Notes: generated by a model not told the origin, from the letters alone. A DNA stretch of 64,000 bases from Streptomyces taklimakanensis (GCF_009709575.1 NZ_WIXO01000001.1:1116001-1180000); one strand, 5' to 3'; shown: positions 16,464 through 24,427, numbered from the stretch's first letter. Program-made: numbers and translations.

Positions 16464-17209
16464 CGCAGGACCTGCCCTTCCTGGTTCGCGCCGGTGTTCG
16501 CGGCGACGTTCTCGTCGATGTTCGTGTCGGTGCTCACGGCGGTGCTCGTGTCGGTGCTCGCGGCGGCCGGGAAGGCCCGGCGGACGAACCCCTCGATGTG
16601 CCCGTGGAGCAGCCGTGCCGCGCCGTCGGCGTCGCCGTCCAGGGCGCGGGCGAGGATCTCGCGGTGCTCGGCGGCCTCGCGCTCCCAGGAGGGCACCGCC
16701 TCCCAGGCGACGGTGGAGACCAGGGCGGCCTGGTCGCGCAGGTCGTCGAGCATCCGCGCCAGCAACGGGTTGCCGCAGGGCAGGTAGAGGGCGCGGTGGA
16801 AGTCCCGGTTGGCCAACGAGCGGTCGGCCCGGTCGGTGGCGGCGTCGGCCCGCTCCAGGGCGGCGCGGGCACCGGCCAGGTCGGCGCCGGCGGTGACGGT
16901 GCGGCGCAGCGCCTCCGGCTCCAGCAGCAGCCGCACGTCGTAGACGGAGCGGGCCATGGCGGCGTCCACGGTGCGCACGGTGGCGCCCTTGTACTCGCTC
17001 ATCACCACCAGCCCGCGGCCCGCGAGGGTCTTCAGCGCCTCGCGGACCGGGGTCTTGGACACGCCGAACCTCGCGGCCAGCTCGGTCTCCACCAGGGGCT
17101 GTCCCGGTGGCAGTCGGCCGGTGAGGATCGCGTGGGTCAGGTGCTCCAGGACGTACTGCGTCCTGGAGGGAACGGGCACCGGTGGGGGACCGGTCAGGGG
17201 GGCTCTCAT
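16460..17209 (-). CDS. GntR family transcriptional regulator (FadR/FCD subgroup)
   Basis: A 249-aa regulator: winged helix at about residues 15-80 (LAARFGVSKTPVREALKTLAGRGLV is characteristic) and an all-helical FCD ligand domain with the metal-binding pattern DVRLLLEPEAL, NRDFHRAL and EHREIL. The ATG at 17209 is chosen; the open frame upstream lacks family similarity. The last 30 residues are a Thr/Asp/Asn-rich tail encoded by short DNA repeats. It is the first gene of the dapA-like/ilvD-like unit and probably represses it until a sugar acid binds. Confidence 0.92.
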   Translation of the reverse strand: MRAPLTGPPPVPVPSRTQYVLEHLTHAILTGRLPPGQPLVETELAARFGVSKTPVREALKTLAGRGLVVMSEYKGATVRTVDAAMARSVYDVRLLLEPEALRRTVTAGADLAGARAALERADAATDRADRSLANRDFHRALYLPCGNPLLARMLDDLRDQAALVSTVAWEAVPSWEREAAEHREILARALDGDADGAARLLHGHIEGFVRRAFPAAASTDTSTAVSTDTNIDENVAANTGANQEGQVLR

Positions 17210-17324
17210 GCAGGCGGCTCTCGGGTCGGCTCCGGCATCGGGCACGCGGAAGGAGGGGACGCGGACACCGCGCCACGCGCTGGGCGTTCGTGGTGCACGC
17301 GTCGGTGCGGGTCGTACACGGCGT

Positions 17325-17357
17325 CTCGTATATGACGTATCAGGTATGGCGTACGAG
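17325..17357 (-). promoter_or_regulatory. Candidate GntR operator/promoter
   Basis: CTCGTA (17325-17330) and TACGAG (17352-17357) form outer arms around a relatively AT-rich core containing TGACGTATCA. This stands out from the surrounding sequence and lies 116 bp upstream of the GntR start, a sensible place for autoregulation. Inferred. Confidence 0.4.
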
Positions 17358-17430
17358 GCGCGGTGGGGAAGAAAGTAGGTCCGCCCTCGGCCCCCGTCAA
17401 CGGTTGTGACAGAACTTTCGGCGCCGAGTT

Positions 17431-17444
17431 GGAAAGCGCTTACC
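17431..17444. promoter_or_regulatory. LacI/CcpA-like operator motif
   Basis: GGAAAGCGCTTACC closely resembles the palindromic GGAAAGCGCTTTCC core bound by LacI-family sugar repressors. A related half, GGAAAGCGTTCG, lies at 17488-17499. No LacI gene is present in the window. Confidence 0.4.
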
Positions 17445-17503
17445 GTGTGCGACAAGAGGCGCTTGACCCGTTACACGGCGCTGCTACGGAAAGCGTTCGA
17501 GCA

Positions 17504-17549
17504 GCCCTCGGGGCCCGTTCCGGCACGGTGCGGAACGGGCCCCGAGGGC
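17504..17549. terminator. Strong terminator downstream of the 17624-18844 gene
   Basis: A perfect 19-bp stem (GCCCTCGGGGCCCGTTCCG at 17504-17522 pairing with 17531-17549) with an 8-nt loop. It sits 75 nt past the stop of the leftward gene at 17624. Confidence 0.75.
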
Positions 17550-17623
17550 CGGTGTGGGACGACGGGCGGCGGCGGGCGGCGAGGAAGCAGCCGTCCCGGC
17601 GCGACGCGCGCCGCCGGGCGACC

Positions 17624-18844
17624 TCAGCCGAGCCGGGCCAGCGCGGCGCGGACGGCGGCCAGGTCCGCCTCACCGGCCAGCCCCGCGTGGTAGAGGCGCA
17701 ACTCGTTCGCCCCCGACTCCCGCGCGTGGGCCGCGTGCTCGACCAACTCCCGGGGGCGTCCGCCCATGCCGGACACCACCGTGAGGTTGGCGGCGAGCAC
17801 GGTGGCGGGGGTGCGGTGGGGCAGGAAGGGCGAGAGCACGTCGACGCGCTCGGCGTCGTCCCCGGTGCAGGGCAGCACCACCCCGTCGGCCAGGCCGAGC
17901 ACGCCGGCGGGGTCCACGCCGACGTTGGCGCCGCAGCGGTGGGGGGCCGGGTCGGCGTGCAGCAACACCCGGAAGTCCTGTGCGCCCCGAACGCGGGCGG
18001 CGTCGCGCACGGCCCGGACGACCTCGCCGCGGAAGGCGCCGGCCACCCGGTCGCGCCACCGTGCGGCGGCCCCGGCGAGCTCCTCCCCCAGGAGCTTCAC
18101 GACCTCCTCCCACTCCTGTTCGCGCCCCGTGGCGCCGTCCTCGCGCTCCCCCGCCCACAGCGGCCCCAGGGCCTCGGTGACGGCGGACCGCAGCCGTCCG
18201 GGGTCGGCGCCGTGCGCGGCGTAACCCGCCTCGCAGACCTCGCAGAAGCACAGCGACATCAGGTACTGGCCGGCACCGCCGAGCCGCACCCCGCCGGTCT
18301 TGTCGTGGGCGTTCAGGTGCGGCAGCCCGTACCAGCCGCAGGACTCCAGCTCCGTGCCGCGCGCGCCGGGACGCACGGCGGAGTCGGCCGCCAGGCGCGC
18401 CGCGTAGTCGCGCACCTCCTGCCGGGCGATGCACGGCGCCCACGGGTAGCGGTCGCCGTAGGCGTTGCGGACGGTGAGGCGGGGGTGTTCCTCGCCGAGC
18501 CGGGTGTTGTGGGCGAGGATCACCCAGGAGTGCACCTCCAGTCCGGCGCCGGCGAGCGCGGCGGCGGCCTCGCCGTACGGGTCGTCGCCCGCCGTCCAGT
18601 CCTGCGGGTACGGGCGCGGGACGCCGGGCGCCGCGTCCTCCCAACGGGCCGGGTCCACCGGGTGGTAGACGGCGGAGTGCCGGGCGGTGACGATCCGGTG
18701 GCGGGGGTGGCGGGGGGTCAGCGCCCGGGTGGAGTGGTAGGCGGAGGCGAGGGTGACCTGCCGGACCCCGAGGTCGGCGATCCGGTGGGCGGCGTCCGGG
18801 TCACCGACGACGTCCCAGGGGTAGACGAAGGCGGATGCGCGCAT
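17624..18844 (-). CDS. Unrecognised alanine-rich protein, possible TIM-barrel glycoside hydrolase-like fold
   Basis: A 406-aa protein whose family I cannot name. It starts at ATG 18844 with AAGGAG 6 nt upstream. The sequence MRASAFVYPWDVVGDPDAAHRIADLGVRQV, followed by alternating strand and helix stretches such as GLEVHSWVILAHN and DFRVLLHADP, looks like a (beta/alpha)8 barrel of the kind seen in sugar hydrolases. It has a Cys cluster, LCFCEVCEAGY, that might bind metal. No signal peptide. It is upstream of the GntR unit on the same strand but separated by a terminator. A role in the sugar locus is plausible only from position. Confidence 0.8.
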   Translation of the reverse strand: MRASAFVYPWDVVGDPDAAHRIADLGVRQVTLASAYHSTRALTPRHPRHRIVTARHSAVYHPVDPARWEDAAPGVPRPYPQDWTAGDDPYGEAAAALAGAGLEVHSWVILAHNTRLGEEHPRLTVRNAYGDRYPWAPCIARQEVRDYAARLAADSAVRPGARGTELESCGWYGLPHLNAHDKTGGVRLGGAGQYLMSLCFCEVCEAGYAAHGADPGRLRSAVTEALGPLWAGEREDGATGREQEWEEVVKLLGEELAGAAARWRDRVAGAFRGEVVRAVRDAARVRGAQDFRVLLHADPAPHRCGANVGVDPAGVLGLADGVVLPCTGDDAERVDVLSPFLPHRTPATVLAANLTVVSGMGGRPRELVEHAAHARESGANELRLYHAGLAGEADLAAVRAALARLG

Positions 18845-19299
18845 CGGCGGCTCCTTGGAGGCTGGTGGTGGGGACAGGGGGCGGCGCGGCGAAGACGGGC
18901 GGGCGGGCGGCGGGGGCAAACCCGCGCGACACGCTCCTCCCACCCTTCGGCCGCGCCGCCACGATGGTGCCGTACGTACGTGTCCGTGAACAGTTCCGTT
19001 CCCCGCGGGTTCCTCGCCTCGGCCCGGATCGGCCGTGGTGGGAGGCCCACCGTAGCCCCGGGTAGGCGGTCGGGATCACGCCCCCTCGGTCTTGGGTGTG
19101 AACACCGTTCAGCGACAGGGACGTTGGGCCCGCCTCCCCATGGGGCCGTCGTCCGTTCGTCGCGTCCCGCTCCCCTCCCCCGGCACCCCCCGACGCCCCG
19201 TCTCGCCCCGTCCCGAGAGGTCCGGGAGTCCTCGCGGCCGGGCCCGACGGCCTCCGGGCGATCGAGGACCGAGGACCGAGGATCGAGAAAGGGCGCCGG
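18845..19299. other. Non-coding or decayed sequence
   Basis: No coding region can be supported. It leads into the oxidoreductase and transposase remnants and may itself be eroded DNA. A stretch near 19255-19285 is a short tandem run built on CGAGGAC(C/T)GAGGA. Confidence 0.5.
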
Positions 19300-19510
19300 C
19301 GCGCAGGTCGGTGCCCACGGTGTCCAGAACCACGTCGAAGCGGCCCGGTTCCGCCGGCCGCACGGTCCGGTGGTCGACGGCCTTGTGCGCGCCGAGCCCG
19401 CGGACGAAGCCGAGGTTGGCGGCGCGGGCGGGGGCCGTGACCTCGGCGCCGTACGCCCTTCCGAGCTGGACGGCGGCGCTGCGGACCTCGCCGTGGTCCT
19501 GTTGGCACAC
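19300..19510 (-). pseudogene. Remnant of a zinc-type alcohol dehydrogenase/quinone oxidoreductase
   Basis: About 70 codons match the nucleotide-binding part of medium-chain oxidoreductases: AAVQLGRAYGAEVTA, FVRGLGAHKAVDH and FDVVLDTVGTDL correspond to the usual AVQLARAxGAxV, LGADxVIDY and DVVLDTVG. The glycine-rich motif before it is degraded, and the N- and C-terminal parts are absent. It appears to be a decayed gene fragment beside the insertion-sequence remnant. Confidence 0.7.
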
Positions 19511-19599
19511 CGCGCTCTGGTGACCGCCCTACCGGATGACGGCGCAGCCTCCCGATCGCGACTGACAATCCCCCAGGGCGGCGGCTCTCGGAGCCTGGC

Positions 19600-20000
19600 G
19601 TGAAGCGGTACCTGCCGCAGGGCACGTCCGATCCGACAGCTCCACTCTCGCAACAGGCCTCAGTCACGGTGTGCTGCCGAACGGATCTCACCATGCGGCA
19701 GCTCGCGTCGCTGTTCGGGGGCTCGCCGGCCACGGTGTGCCGGGCCACCCAGCGACTGCGGCCGCTCCTCGCGCTCGAGCCGGCCACCAGGCCGGCCGTC
19801 GCCCGGCACCACCGCCGGTGCCGGGCGACGGCGCGTACCTCGACACCGGGCCGGTCGTGCCGCATCGCGAACGCCCCGGACGGGCCCTGTCGGCGGGCGA
19901 GGAGGCGGACGGCGCCGAGCCCCGTCGGGTACGGGCCAGGGTCGAGCGCCCCTTCGCCCGGATGAAGGACCGCGAGGTCCTCCGCGGCCGTCGCCCGCAC
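19600..20000 (+). pseudogene. IS5-type transposase remnant (internally deleted, frameshifted)
   Basis: Two pieces of one transposase in different frames. The first (about 19645-19780) is the helix-turn-helix, LTMRQLASLFGGSPATVCRA followed by TQRLRPLLALEPA. The second (about 19820-19992) is the end of the DDE domain: GDGAYLDTGPVVPHRERPGR, EPRRVRARVERPFARMKD and VLRGRR. The middle of the catalytic domain, about 130 residues in intact relatives by my recollection, is missing. Terminal inverted repeats were not found. The element is dead. Confidence 0.8.
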
Positions 20001-20106
20001 GCACGACCTCACCCTCGCCGCGTGATCGACACGAGGCCGAACCGCAGCTCGACCTGCCTGCTCACGGCCTTCTGCGACACGCTTTGGTTCCCGGTGTCGA
20101 GGCCGG

Positions 20107-20988
20107 TCAGTCGGTGCGGGGTTTGCCGAACTCTTCGATCAGCACGGGGTACTGCTCCCCACCGTGTCCCGCGGCGATCGAGCGGTCGGCCATCGCCTTG
20201 AACAGCTTCGGCAGTTCGGCGTTGACACCCGCCGCCTCGCTCTCCTCGATCAGGTGTGTCATGGCCCGCGCGTCGGTCTCCAGGGTCGCCACCTCGGCGG
20301 GGAAGGAACCGCTGTCGATCTGCTTGGCGTACCCGGGCAGCCACTCGGCCACCCCGGCCGCGACCTGCCGCGCGAACGGCGCATACGATGCGGCGTCGAC
20401 ACCGGCCGTCCTGAGCAAGGCAGTACCTTGAAGCCATGCGTTCAGGACGCTCCACATCATGGCCAGGCCGGCCACGTCGTACAGGGACGCCAGGCCATGG
20501 TCCGCGCCGAGATGGGTAACGGTGCCGAGTGCGTCGAGTGTCGACTTGTGCGCTTCGAAGTTCGTCTGCGGCCCGCTGTGCAGAATCACCGCCTCGGCGG
20601 TGCCGATGGTCGGCGGGATGGCCATGATGGCGCCGTCAAGGTAGTGGGCGCCGCGCTGCTCGACCCATCGGGCGGTTTCCCGGGCCTGGGCCGAGTCGCC
20701 CGAGGTCAGGTTGATCAACGTCGTGCCGTCGAGCTCGACGTCGCTCGCGTCGAGCAACGCGTGCACGGTCTGGTAGTCGGTCACGCAGATGATCGCCAAG
20801 GATCCCGCCCTGAGCGCGTCGCCGACTGTTGGCGCCAGTCGCGCGCCCTCGGCCACCAACTGGTCGGCCTTGGACGCCGTTCGGTTCCACACGGTTGTGG
20901 GATGCCCGGCTTTCAAGAACGCGCCGGCCAGGGCCCGGCCCATCAGTCCGAGTCCGATGACTGTCACGGGTGTGTCGGTCCTGTTCAT
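20107..20988 (-). CDS. Imine reductase-like NAD(P)-dependent oxidoreductase
   Basis: A 293-aa two-domain reductase of the 6-phosphogluconate dehydrogenase/beta-hydroxyacid dehydrogenase superfamily. The Rossmann fold has GLGLMG at residues 12-17, and TTVWNRT just after strand 2 indicates NADPH preference. The inter-domain helix carries GADHGLASLYDVAGL, with Tyr170-Asp171 in the region that holds the catalytic Asp/Tyr of imine reductases. It is divergent from a MerR gene 49 bp away. Codon use is less GC-biased than the neighbours, and the IS remnant adjoins it, suggesting acquisition. The natural substrate is unknown. Confidence 0.88.
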   Translation of the reverse strand: MNRTDTPVTVIGLGLMGRALAGAFLKAGHPTTVWNRTASKADQLVAEGARLAPTVGDALRAGSLAIICVTDYQTVHALLDASDVELDGTTLINLTSGDSAQARETARWVEQRGAHYLDGAIMAIPPTIGTAEAVILHSGPQTNFEAHKSTLDALGTVTHLGADHGLASLYDVAGLAMMWSVLNAWLQGTALLRTAGVDAASYAPFARQVAAGVAEWLPGYAKQIDSGSFPAEVATLETDARAMTHLIEESEAAGVNAELPKLFKAMADRSIAAGHGGEQYPVLIEEFGKPRTD

Positions 20989-21004
20989 GGCAGCATCGTC
21001 AACG

Positions 21005-21026
21005 TTGATACCGGTGTGAAGGTCAA
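21005..21026. promoter_or_regulatory. Candidate MerR operator in a 49-bp divergent promoter
   Basis: TTGA (21005-21008) and TCAA (21023-21026) flank an ACCGGT core. Read leftward, TTGACC is followed by a long spacer as in MerR-controlled promoters. It lies between the MerR and reductase start codons and likely drives both. Confidence 0.5.
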
Positions 21027-21037
21027 GCGAGGTTTCG

Positions 21038-21445
21038 ATGCGGATCGGTGAACTGAGTCGTCGAACGGGCGTCAACACCCATCAGTTGCGTTACTACGAG
21101 GCCCAGGGCCTGCTGGACGCGGACCGCGGCGCGAACGGCTACCGCGAGTACGACGAGAGTGCCGTACTGCGGGTGAAACAGATCCGCCACCTGCTTGGCG
21201 CCGGTCTGTCCTCCGAGGACATCGCGTACCTGCTGCCTTGTGCGGTCGGGGAGGCCCCGGAACTGGTCGGGTGTCCCGAACTGCTGGCCGCGATGCGGGT
21301 GCGGCTGCAGCGACTGGACGACCGGATGGACAGGCTCGCTCAATCCCGTGCCGCTCTTGCCGACTACATTGACGCGGCCGAGCGCATGGGCGGCCAGACG
21401 TATCCGCCCTTTGACGATTCTGCCCCGGAGCCCGTCCTCACCTGA
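21038..21445 (+). CDS. MerR family transcriptional regulator
   Basis: A 135-aa regulator. The winged helix begins at residue 1 (MRIGELSRRTGVNTHQLRYY) with the second wing near ANGYREYDESAVLRV, then a coiled-coil dimerisation helix and a short C-terminal effector tail. Cys68 and Cys79 are the only cysteines and lie before the coiled coil, unlike classic metal-sensing MerR proteins. It probably controls the divergent imine reductase-like gene through the shared short promoter. GCGAGG upstream serves as the ribosome site. Confidence 0.93.
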   Translation: MRIGELSRRTGVNTHQLRYYEAQGLLDADRGANGYREYDESAVLRVKQIRHLLGAGLSSEDIAYLLPCAVGEAPELVGCPELLAAMRVRLQRLDDRMDRLAQSRAALADYIDAAERMGGQTYPPFDDSAPEPVLT

Positions 21446-21611
21446 GCAACCCGGGCGCCGGGTACGCGGCTCGAGCCGTGCCGGCGCAACGGCGGCGACG
21501 CCGTCCCCGACAGGCGTAGGCGTGTTCGTCGGGCCCCGGGAGAAGCGAGCCTCACCGCACCCGAATCGACGCTGTGGCGCAGTTCGTCGGCCGCCTCGCC
21601 GGCGGTGGTCG

Positions 21612-22433
21612 TCAGGCGCGTCCACCCGGCGCTGTGGTCGGTGCCGTCCCCGTCCGGACCGGGGTGTCCCGCCCCAGGCCCCGGCGGATCGCGATCTCCA
21701 CGGGCGAGTACGCGCCGTCGGCCCGCTCCAGTTCGTACGGCGCGGCCGGCATCAGCGGCGGCTGGGCCATGAAGCGCGGCCGCACCCCGTGGTGCGGTTG
21801 CGCCGCGTGCACCAAGAACGGATGGCACAGGAAGACGTCGCCCGGGGATCCGGTGGCGAGGGCGAGCGGCCGGTGGTCGGACGCCGCCACCAGCTCGGGC
21901 GCGAGGGTCGGCCCGCTCGCCCCGTCCTCCCCGTACTTCTCCAGCACCTTCGGCACGTCGAGGTGTGAGCCGACCCGGATCCGGGTCGGGGCGTCCTCCT
22001 CACCGACCTCGCCGAACAGGAACAGCATCAACAGCGCCCGGCCCCGGGAGCGCAGGTTCGTGAAGTACCAGCTCTCGCCCTCCGGCAGATAGCTCCCCTC
22101 GATGTGCCAGCCCGCGTCGTCCGGTTCCTCCTCGTGCGGGAAGCGCAGGGGGAACGTGCCCAGCGAGTAGCGCGGCTCCCAGCGTCCCGCGCCGACGAGC
22201 AGGTCGTACGCGTGGTGCAGGAACGGGGAGTTGGGTGCGGCGGCGAACGGTCCCCGCGCCATACCGCCCACCCAGTGCACGGGCCGCGTCCACGTCGACG
22301 GGTCGTCCGGGTCGCAGCCCGTCTCCCGCCACAGCAGCCGCGCGCAGTCCGCGGCCACGCGCGGCGCGACGGCGCCCTCCACCTTCACGAAGCCGTCACG
22401 GAGGAAGCGGGATACCAGGGTCGTGTCGTCCAT
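21612..22433 (-). CDS. Phytanoyl-CoA dioxygenase (PhyH) family protein
   Basis: A 273-aa double-stranded beta-helix protein resembling Fe(II)/2-oxoglutarate oxygenases of the PhyH family. The N-terminus FLRDGFVKVEGAVAPRVAADC is typical. The facial triad would be His110 in GWHIEGSY, with Glu112 where Asp is usual, and distal His209 in HPFLVHAAQPHHG, with Arg220 in VRPRF for 2-oxoglutarate. The His-x-Glu variant may alter iron binding. GATGGGGGC precedes the ATG. It stands alone, convergent to the MerR gene; the substrate is unknown. Confidence 0.88.
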   Translation of the reverse strand: MDDTTLVSRFLRDGFVKVEGAVAPRVAADCARLLWRETGCDPDDPSTWTRPVHWVGGMARGPFAAAPNSPFLHHAYDLLVGAGRWEPRYSLGTFPLRFPHEEEPDDAGWHIEGSYLPEGESWYFTNLRSRGRALLMLFLFGEVGEEDAPTRIRVGSHLDVPKVLEKYGEDGASGPTLAPELVAASDHRPLALATGSPGDVFLCHPFLVHAAQPHHGVRPRFMAQPPLMPAAPYELERADGAYSPVEIAIRRGLGRDTPVRTGTAPTTAPGGRA

Positions 22434-22728
22434 GCCCCCATCGTGCGGCGGCACCGGCCCCGGCCACCCGACATTCTCCGCACCGCCTTTGTCGGGTGTG
22501 CGGATGGGCGTGTGGCACCCGGTCACGCCGCCCGCCCGAGCTCGTGCCCGGAAGGGGTGGTGCGTCGGTCCTCGGCCCGGCGCCGTGAGAGCGCGGGCAG
22601 CCGGCGCACCGCCTTCTCGGACCCGCCCCACCGGGCACCGTCGTCCCCGCCCGGCCGTCGGGCGACGGTGCGACACGCCGGGGAGGGGATTGTGGAACCG
22701 CACGGTCCGGCCGTCCGTTAATCGGACC

Positions 22729-23916
22729 ATGACTGCGATGACTCCCGGCTCGAACCTTCCCCTGTCCGTGCCGCGCGTGGCGGTGGACGTCACCGCGCCG
22801 GTGCGGCTCGACGTCTCCGGCCTGCTGCTCGGCGCCGACGGCAAGGTCCGCTCGGACGACGACTTCGTCTTCTACAACCAGCCGTCCGGGCCGGGCGTCA
22901 CCCACGGCACCGCCGGCGGTGCGGACACCATCACCGTGGACACCGCGGCGGTCCCCGCCGACGTCGAGAAGATCGTGGTGACGGCCAGCCTCGACGCCCC
23001 GGGAGCGACGTTCGCCGGCACCGAGCCCACGGCGACCGTCCGGGACGCGGCGAACGGCACGGTGGTGGCCACCTTCACCCCGCCCCGGCTGGGCCCCGAG
23101 ACGGCCCTGGTCGTCGTCGAGGTCTACCGCAGGGGTGGCGACTGGAAGGTGCGCGCGGTCGGTCAGGGGTACGACAACGGGCTGGCCGGGATCGCCACCG
23201 ACTTCGGGGTGACGGTGGAGGAGCCCACCGCACCCGCCGCGCCCACCGCACCCGCCGCGCCGGAGCCGGTACCGGCGCCGCCGCCCGCCGGCCAGGCCCC
23301 GGCGCCGGTACCGGCTCCGGCCCCGGCGCCCGGAAGCGGGAAGATCAACCTGGACAAGGGCCGGGTCGACCTGCGGAAACACCAGACCGTCTCCCTGGTC
23401 AAGGGCGGCAGGCCGCTGCTGAGCTCGGTGCGGATGGGGCTGGGCTGGGAGCCGGCCTTCCGGGGCAAGAACGTCGATCTGGACGCGTCGGTCATCGCGT
23501 ACGACGCCCGCCGCAAGAAGATCGACAACTGCTACTTCGGCAGGCTCGCCATCCTGAACGGGACGATCCAGCACTCCGGCGACAACCTCACCGGCGAGGG
23601 CGCGGGCGACGACGAGACCATCACCGTCCACCTGGGCGGGCTGCCGCCCGAGGTGACGGGCCTGGTCTTCACGGTCAACTCCTTCTCCGGACAGAAGTTC
23701 ACCGAGGTCGCCAAGGCGTACTGCCGGCTGATGGACGCCGGCACCGGCGAGGAGCTGGTCCGTTACGACCTGACCGGCTCCGAGCCGCGCACGGGCGTGC
23801 TGATGTGCAAGCTGATCCGCCAGTACTCGGGCGAGTGGGAGATGACGGCGTTGGGCGACTACGTCGACTCCCGCACCGTCCGCGGCATGGTCAAGCCCGG
23901 CGGAGCGGCCCTGTGA
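22729..23916 (+). CDS. TerD family protein with two TerD-like domains
   Basis: A 395-aa cytoplasmic protein with two TerD-like beta-sandwich domains, at about residues 1-165 and 210-395. They are joined by a Pro/Ala linker of about 40 residues. The first has LLLGADGKVRSDDDFVFYNQ; the second opens with INLDKGRVDLRKHQTVSLVK and contains GDDETITVHLGGLPP and LVFTVNSFSGQKF. TerD proteins bind calcium and are linked to tellurite and stress tolerance and, in Streptomyces, development. The ATG at 22729 matches related proteins starting MTAMTPG; an in-frame ATG at 22738 is possible. No other ter genes are nearby. Confidence 0.92.
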   Translation: MTAMTPGSNLPLSVPRVAVDVTAPVRLDVSGLLLGADGKVRSDDDFVFYNQPSGPGVTHGTAGGADTITVDTAAVPADVEKIVVTASLDAPGATFAGTEPTATVRDAANGTVVATFTPPRLGPETALVVVEVYRRGGDWKVRAVGQGYDNGLAGIATDFGVTVEEPTAPAAPTAPAAPEPVPAPPPAGQAPAPVPAPAPAPGSGKINLDKGRVDLRKHQTVSLVKGGRPLLSSVRMGLGWEPAFRGKNVDLDASVIAYDARRKKIDNCYFGRLAILNGTIQHSGDNLTGEGAGDDETITVHLGGLPPEVTGLVFTVNSFSGQKFTEVAKAYCRLMDAGTGEELVRYDLTGSEPRTGVLMCKLIRQYSGEWEMTALGDYVDSRTVRGMVKPGGAAL

Positions 23917-24185
23917 CGGGCCCCGCCGGTCGGCGGCGACGGGGAGACGTGACCGGGGCGCGAAGGCGGCGTGGAGGAGCCCGGGGAGCGTCGTGACGGT
24001 CCCTCCCCGGCGATCGGGCGACGTGATATCCGTCGCACCGACGGAGGGAGGGTACGCGTCAACTCGGCGGCAGGAAGGGAAAGTTCGCAGGTCAGCGCGA
24101 TTTCGGTCATTTGCGGAGCGATTGACGTTTAAACCATGTGGGCGAAGGGAACGCGGTGGGACCTGCCGTTGTCATACCCAGCGCC

Positions 24186-24191
24186 TACTCT
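24186..24191 (+). promoter_or_regulatory. -10 element of a leaderless promoter
   Basis: TACTCT lies 6 nt before the ATG at 24198, with CTGCCG 17 nt farther upstream as a weak -35. Transcription would start at or next to the A of the start codon. Confidence 0.5.
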
Positions 24192-24197
24192 GGTCCC

Positions 24198-24389
24198 ATG
24201 TCCACCCCTTCCGAGCAAGGAAACCCGGGTCCCCGGCATCAGACTCCCGCGCAGGCGAACGAGGCGATCCGCGCCTTCGTACGCGCCCACGGCGACCGTC
24301 CCTGGTCCCGTGCGGAGCTGGCCGAGCTGGATCGGCTGCGGGCCGTGTGGCGGGCGGCCGGACGGGCCGGGATGACCACCGCCGCCTGA
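24198..24389 (+). CDS. Small conserved-looking protein (63 aa)
   Basis: A 63-residue soluble protein of unknown function. The core, ANEAIRAFVRAHGDRPWSRAELAELDRLRAVWRAA, forms two predicted amphipathic helices and looks like small actinomycete proteins often annotated as hypothetical. There is no Shine-Dalgarno sequence; a -10-like TACTCT 6 nt before the ATG suggests a leaderless message. A strong terminator follows within 40 nt. GC3 bias and the clean terminator support it being real. Confidence 0.75.
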   Translation: MSTPSEQGNPGPRHQTPAQANEAIRAFVRAHGDRPWSRAELAELDRLRAVWRAAGRAGMTTAA

Positions 24390-24427
24390 GCGGCGCACGA
24401 CGAGGCGGCGCGCCGGCGCCGCGGCAG

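Larger units (their letters stand above)
17210..17623. other. Regulatory intergenic region upstream of the GntR unit
   Basis: A 414-bp gap without a gene. It contains an inverted repeat near 17325-17357, two GGAAAGCG elements at 17431 and 17488, and the terminator at 17504-17549. The AT-richer stretch around 17326-17350 is the likely promoter area for the GntR gene. Confidence 0.6.

Noticed and set aside
17406..17693. 95-codon rightward frame upstream of the GntR unit
   Set aside because: It runs through the terminator stem and into the opposite gene; no coding character.
19600..20000. Active insertion sequence
   Set aside because: The transposase is frameshifted and lacks the central catalytic part; no terminal repeats found.
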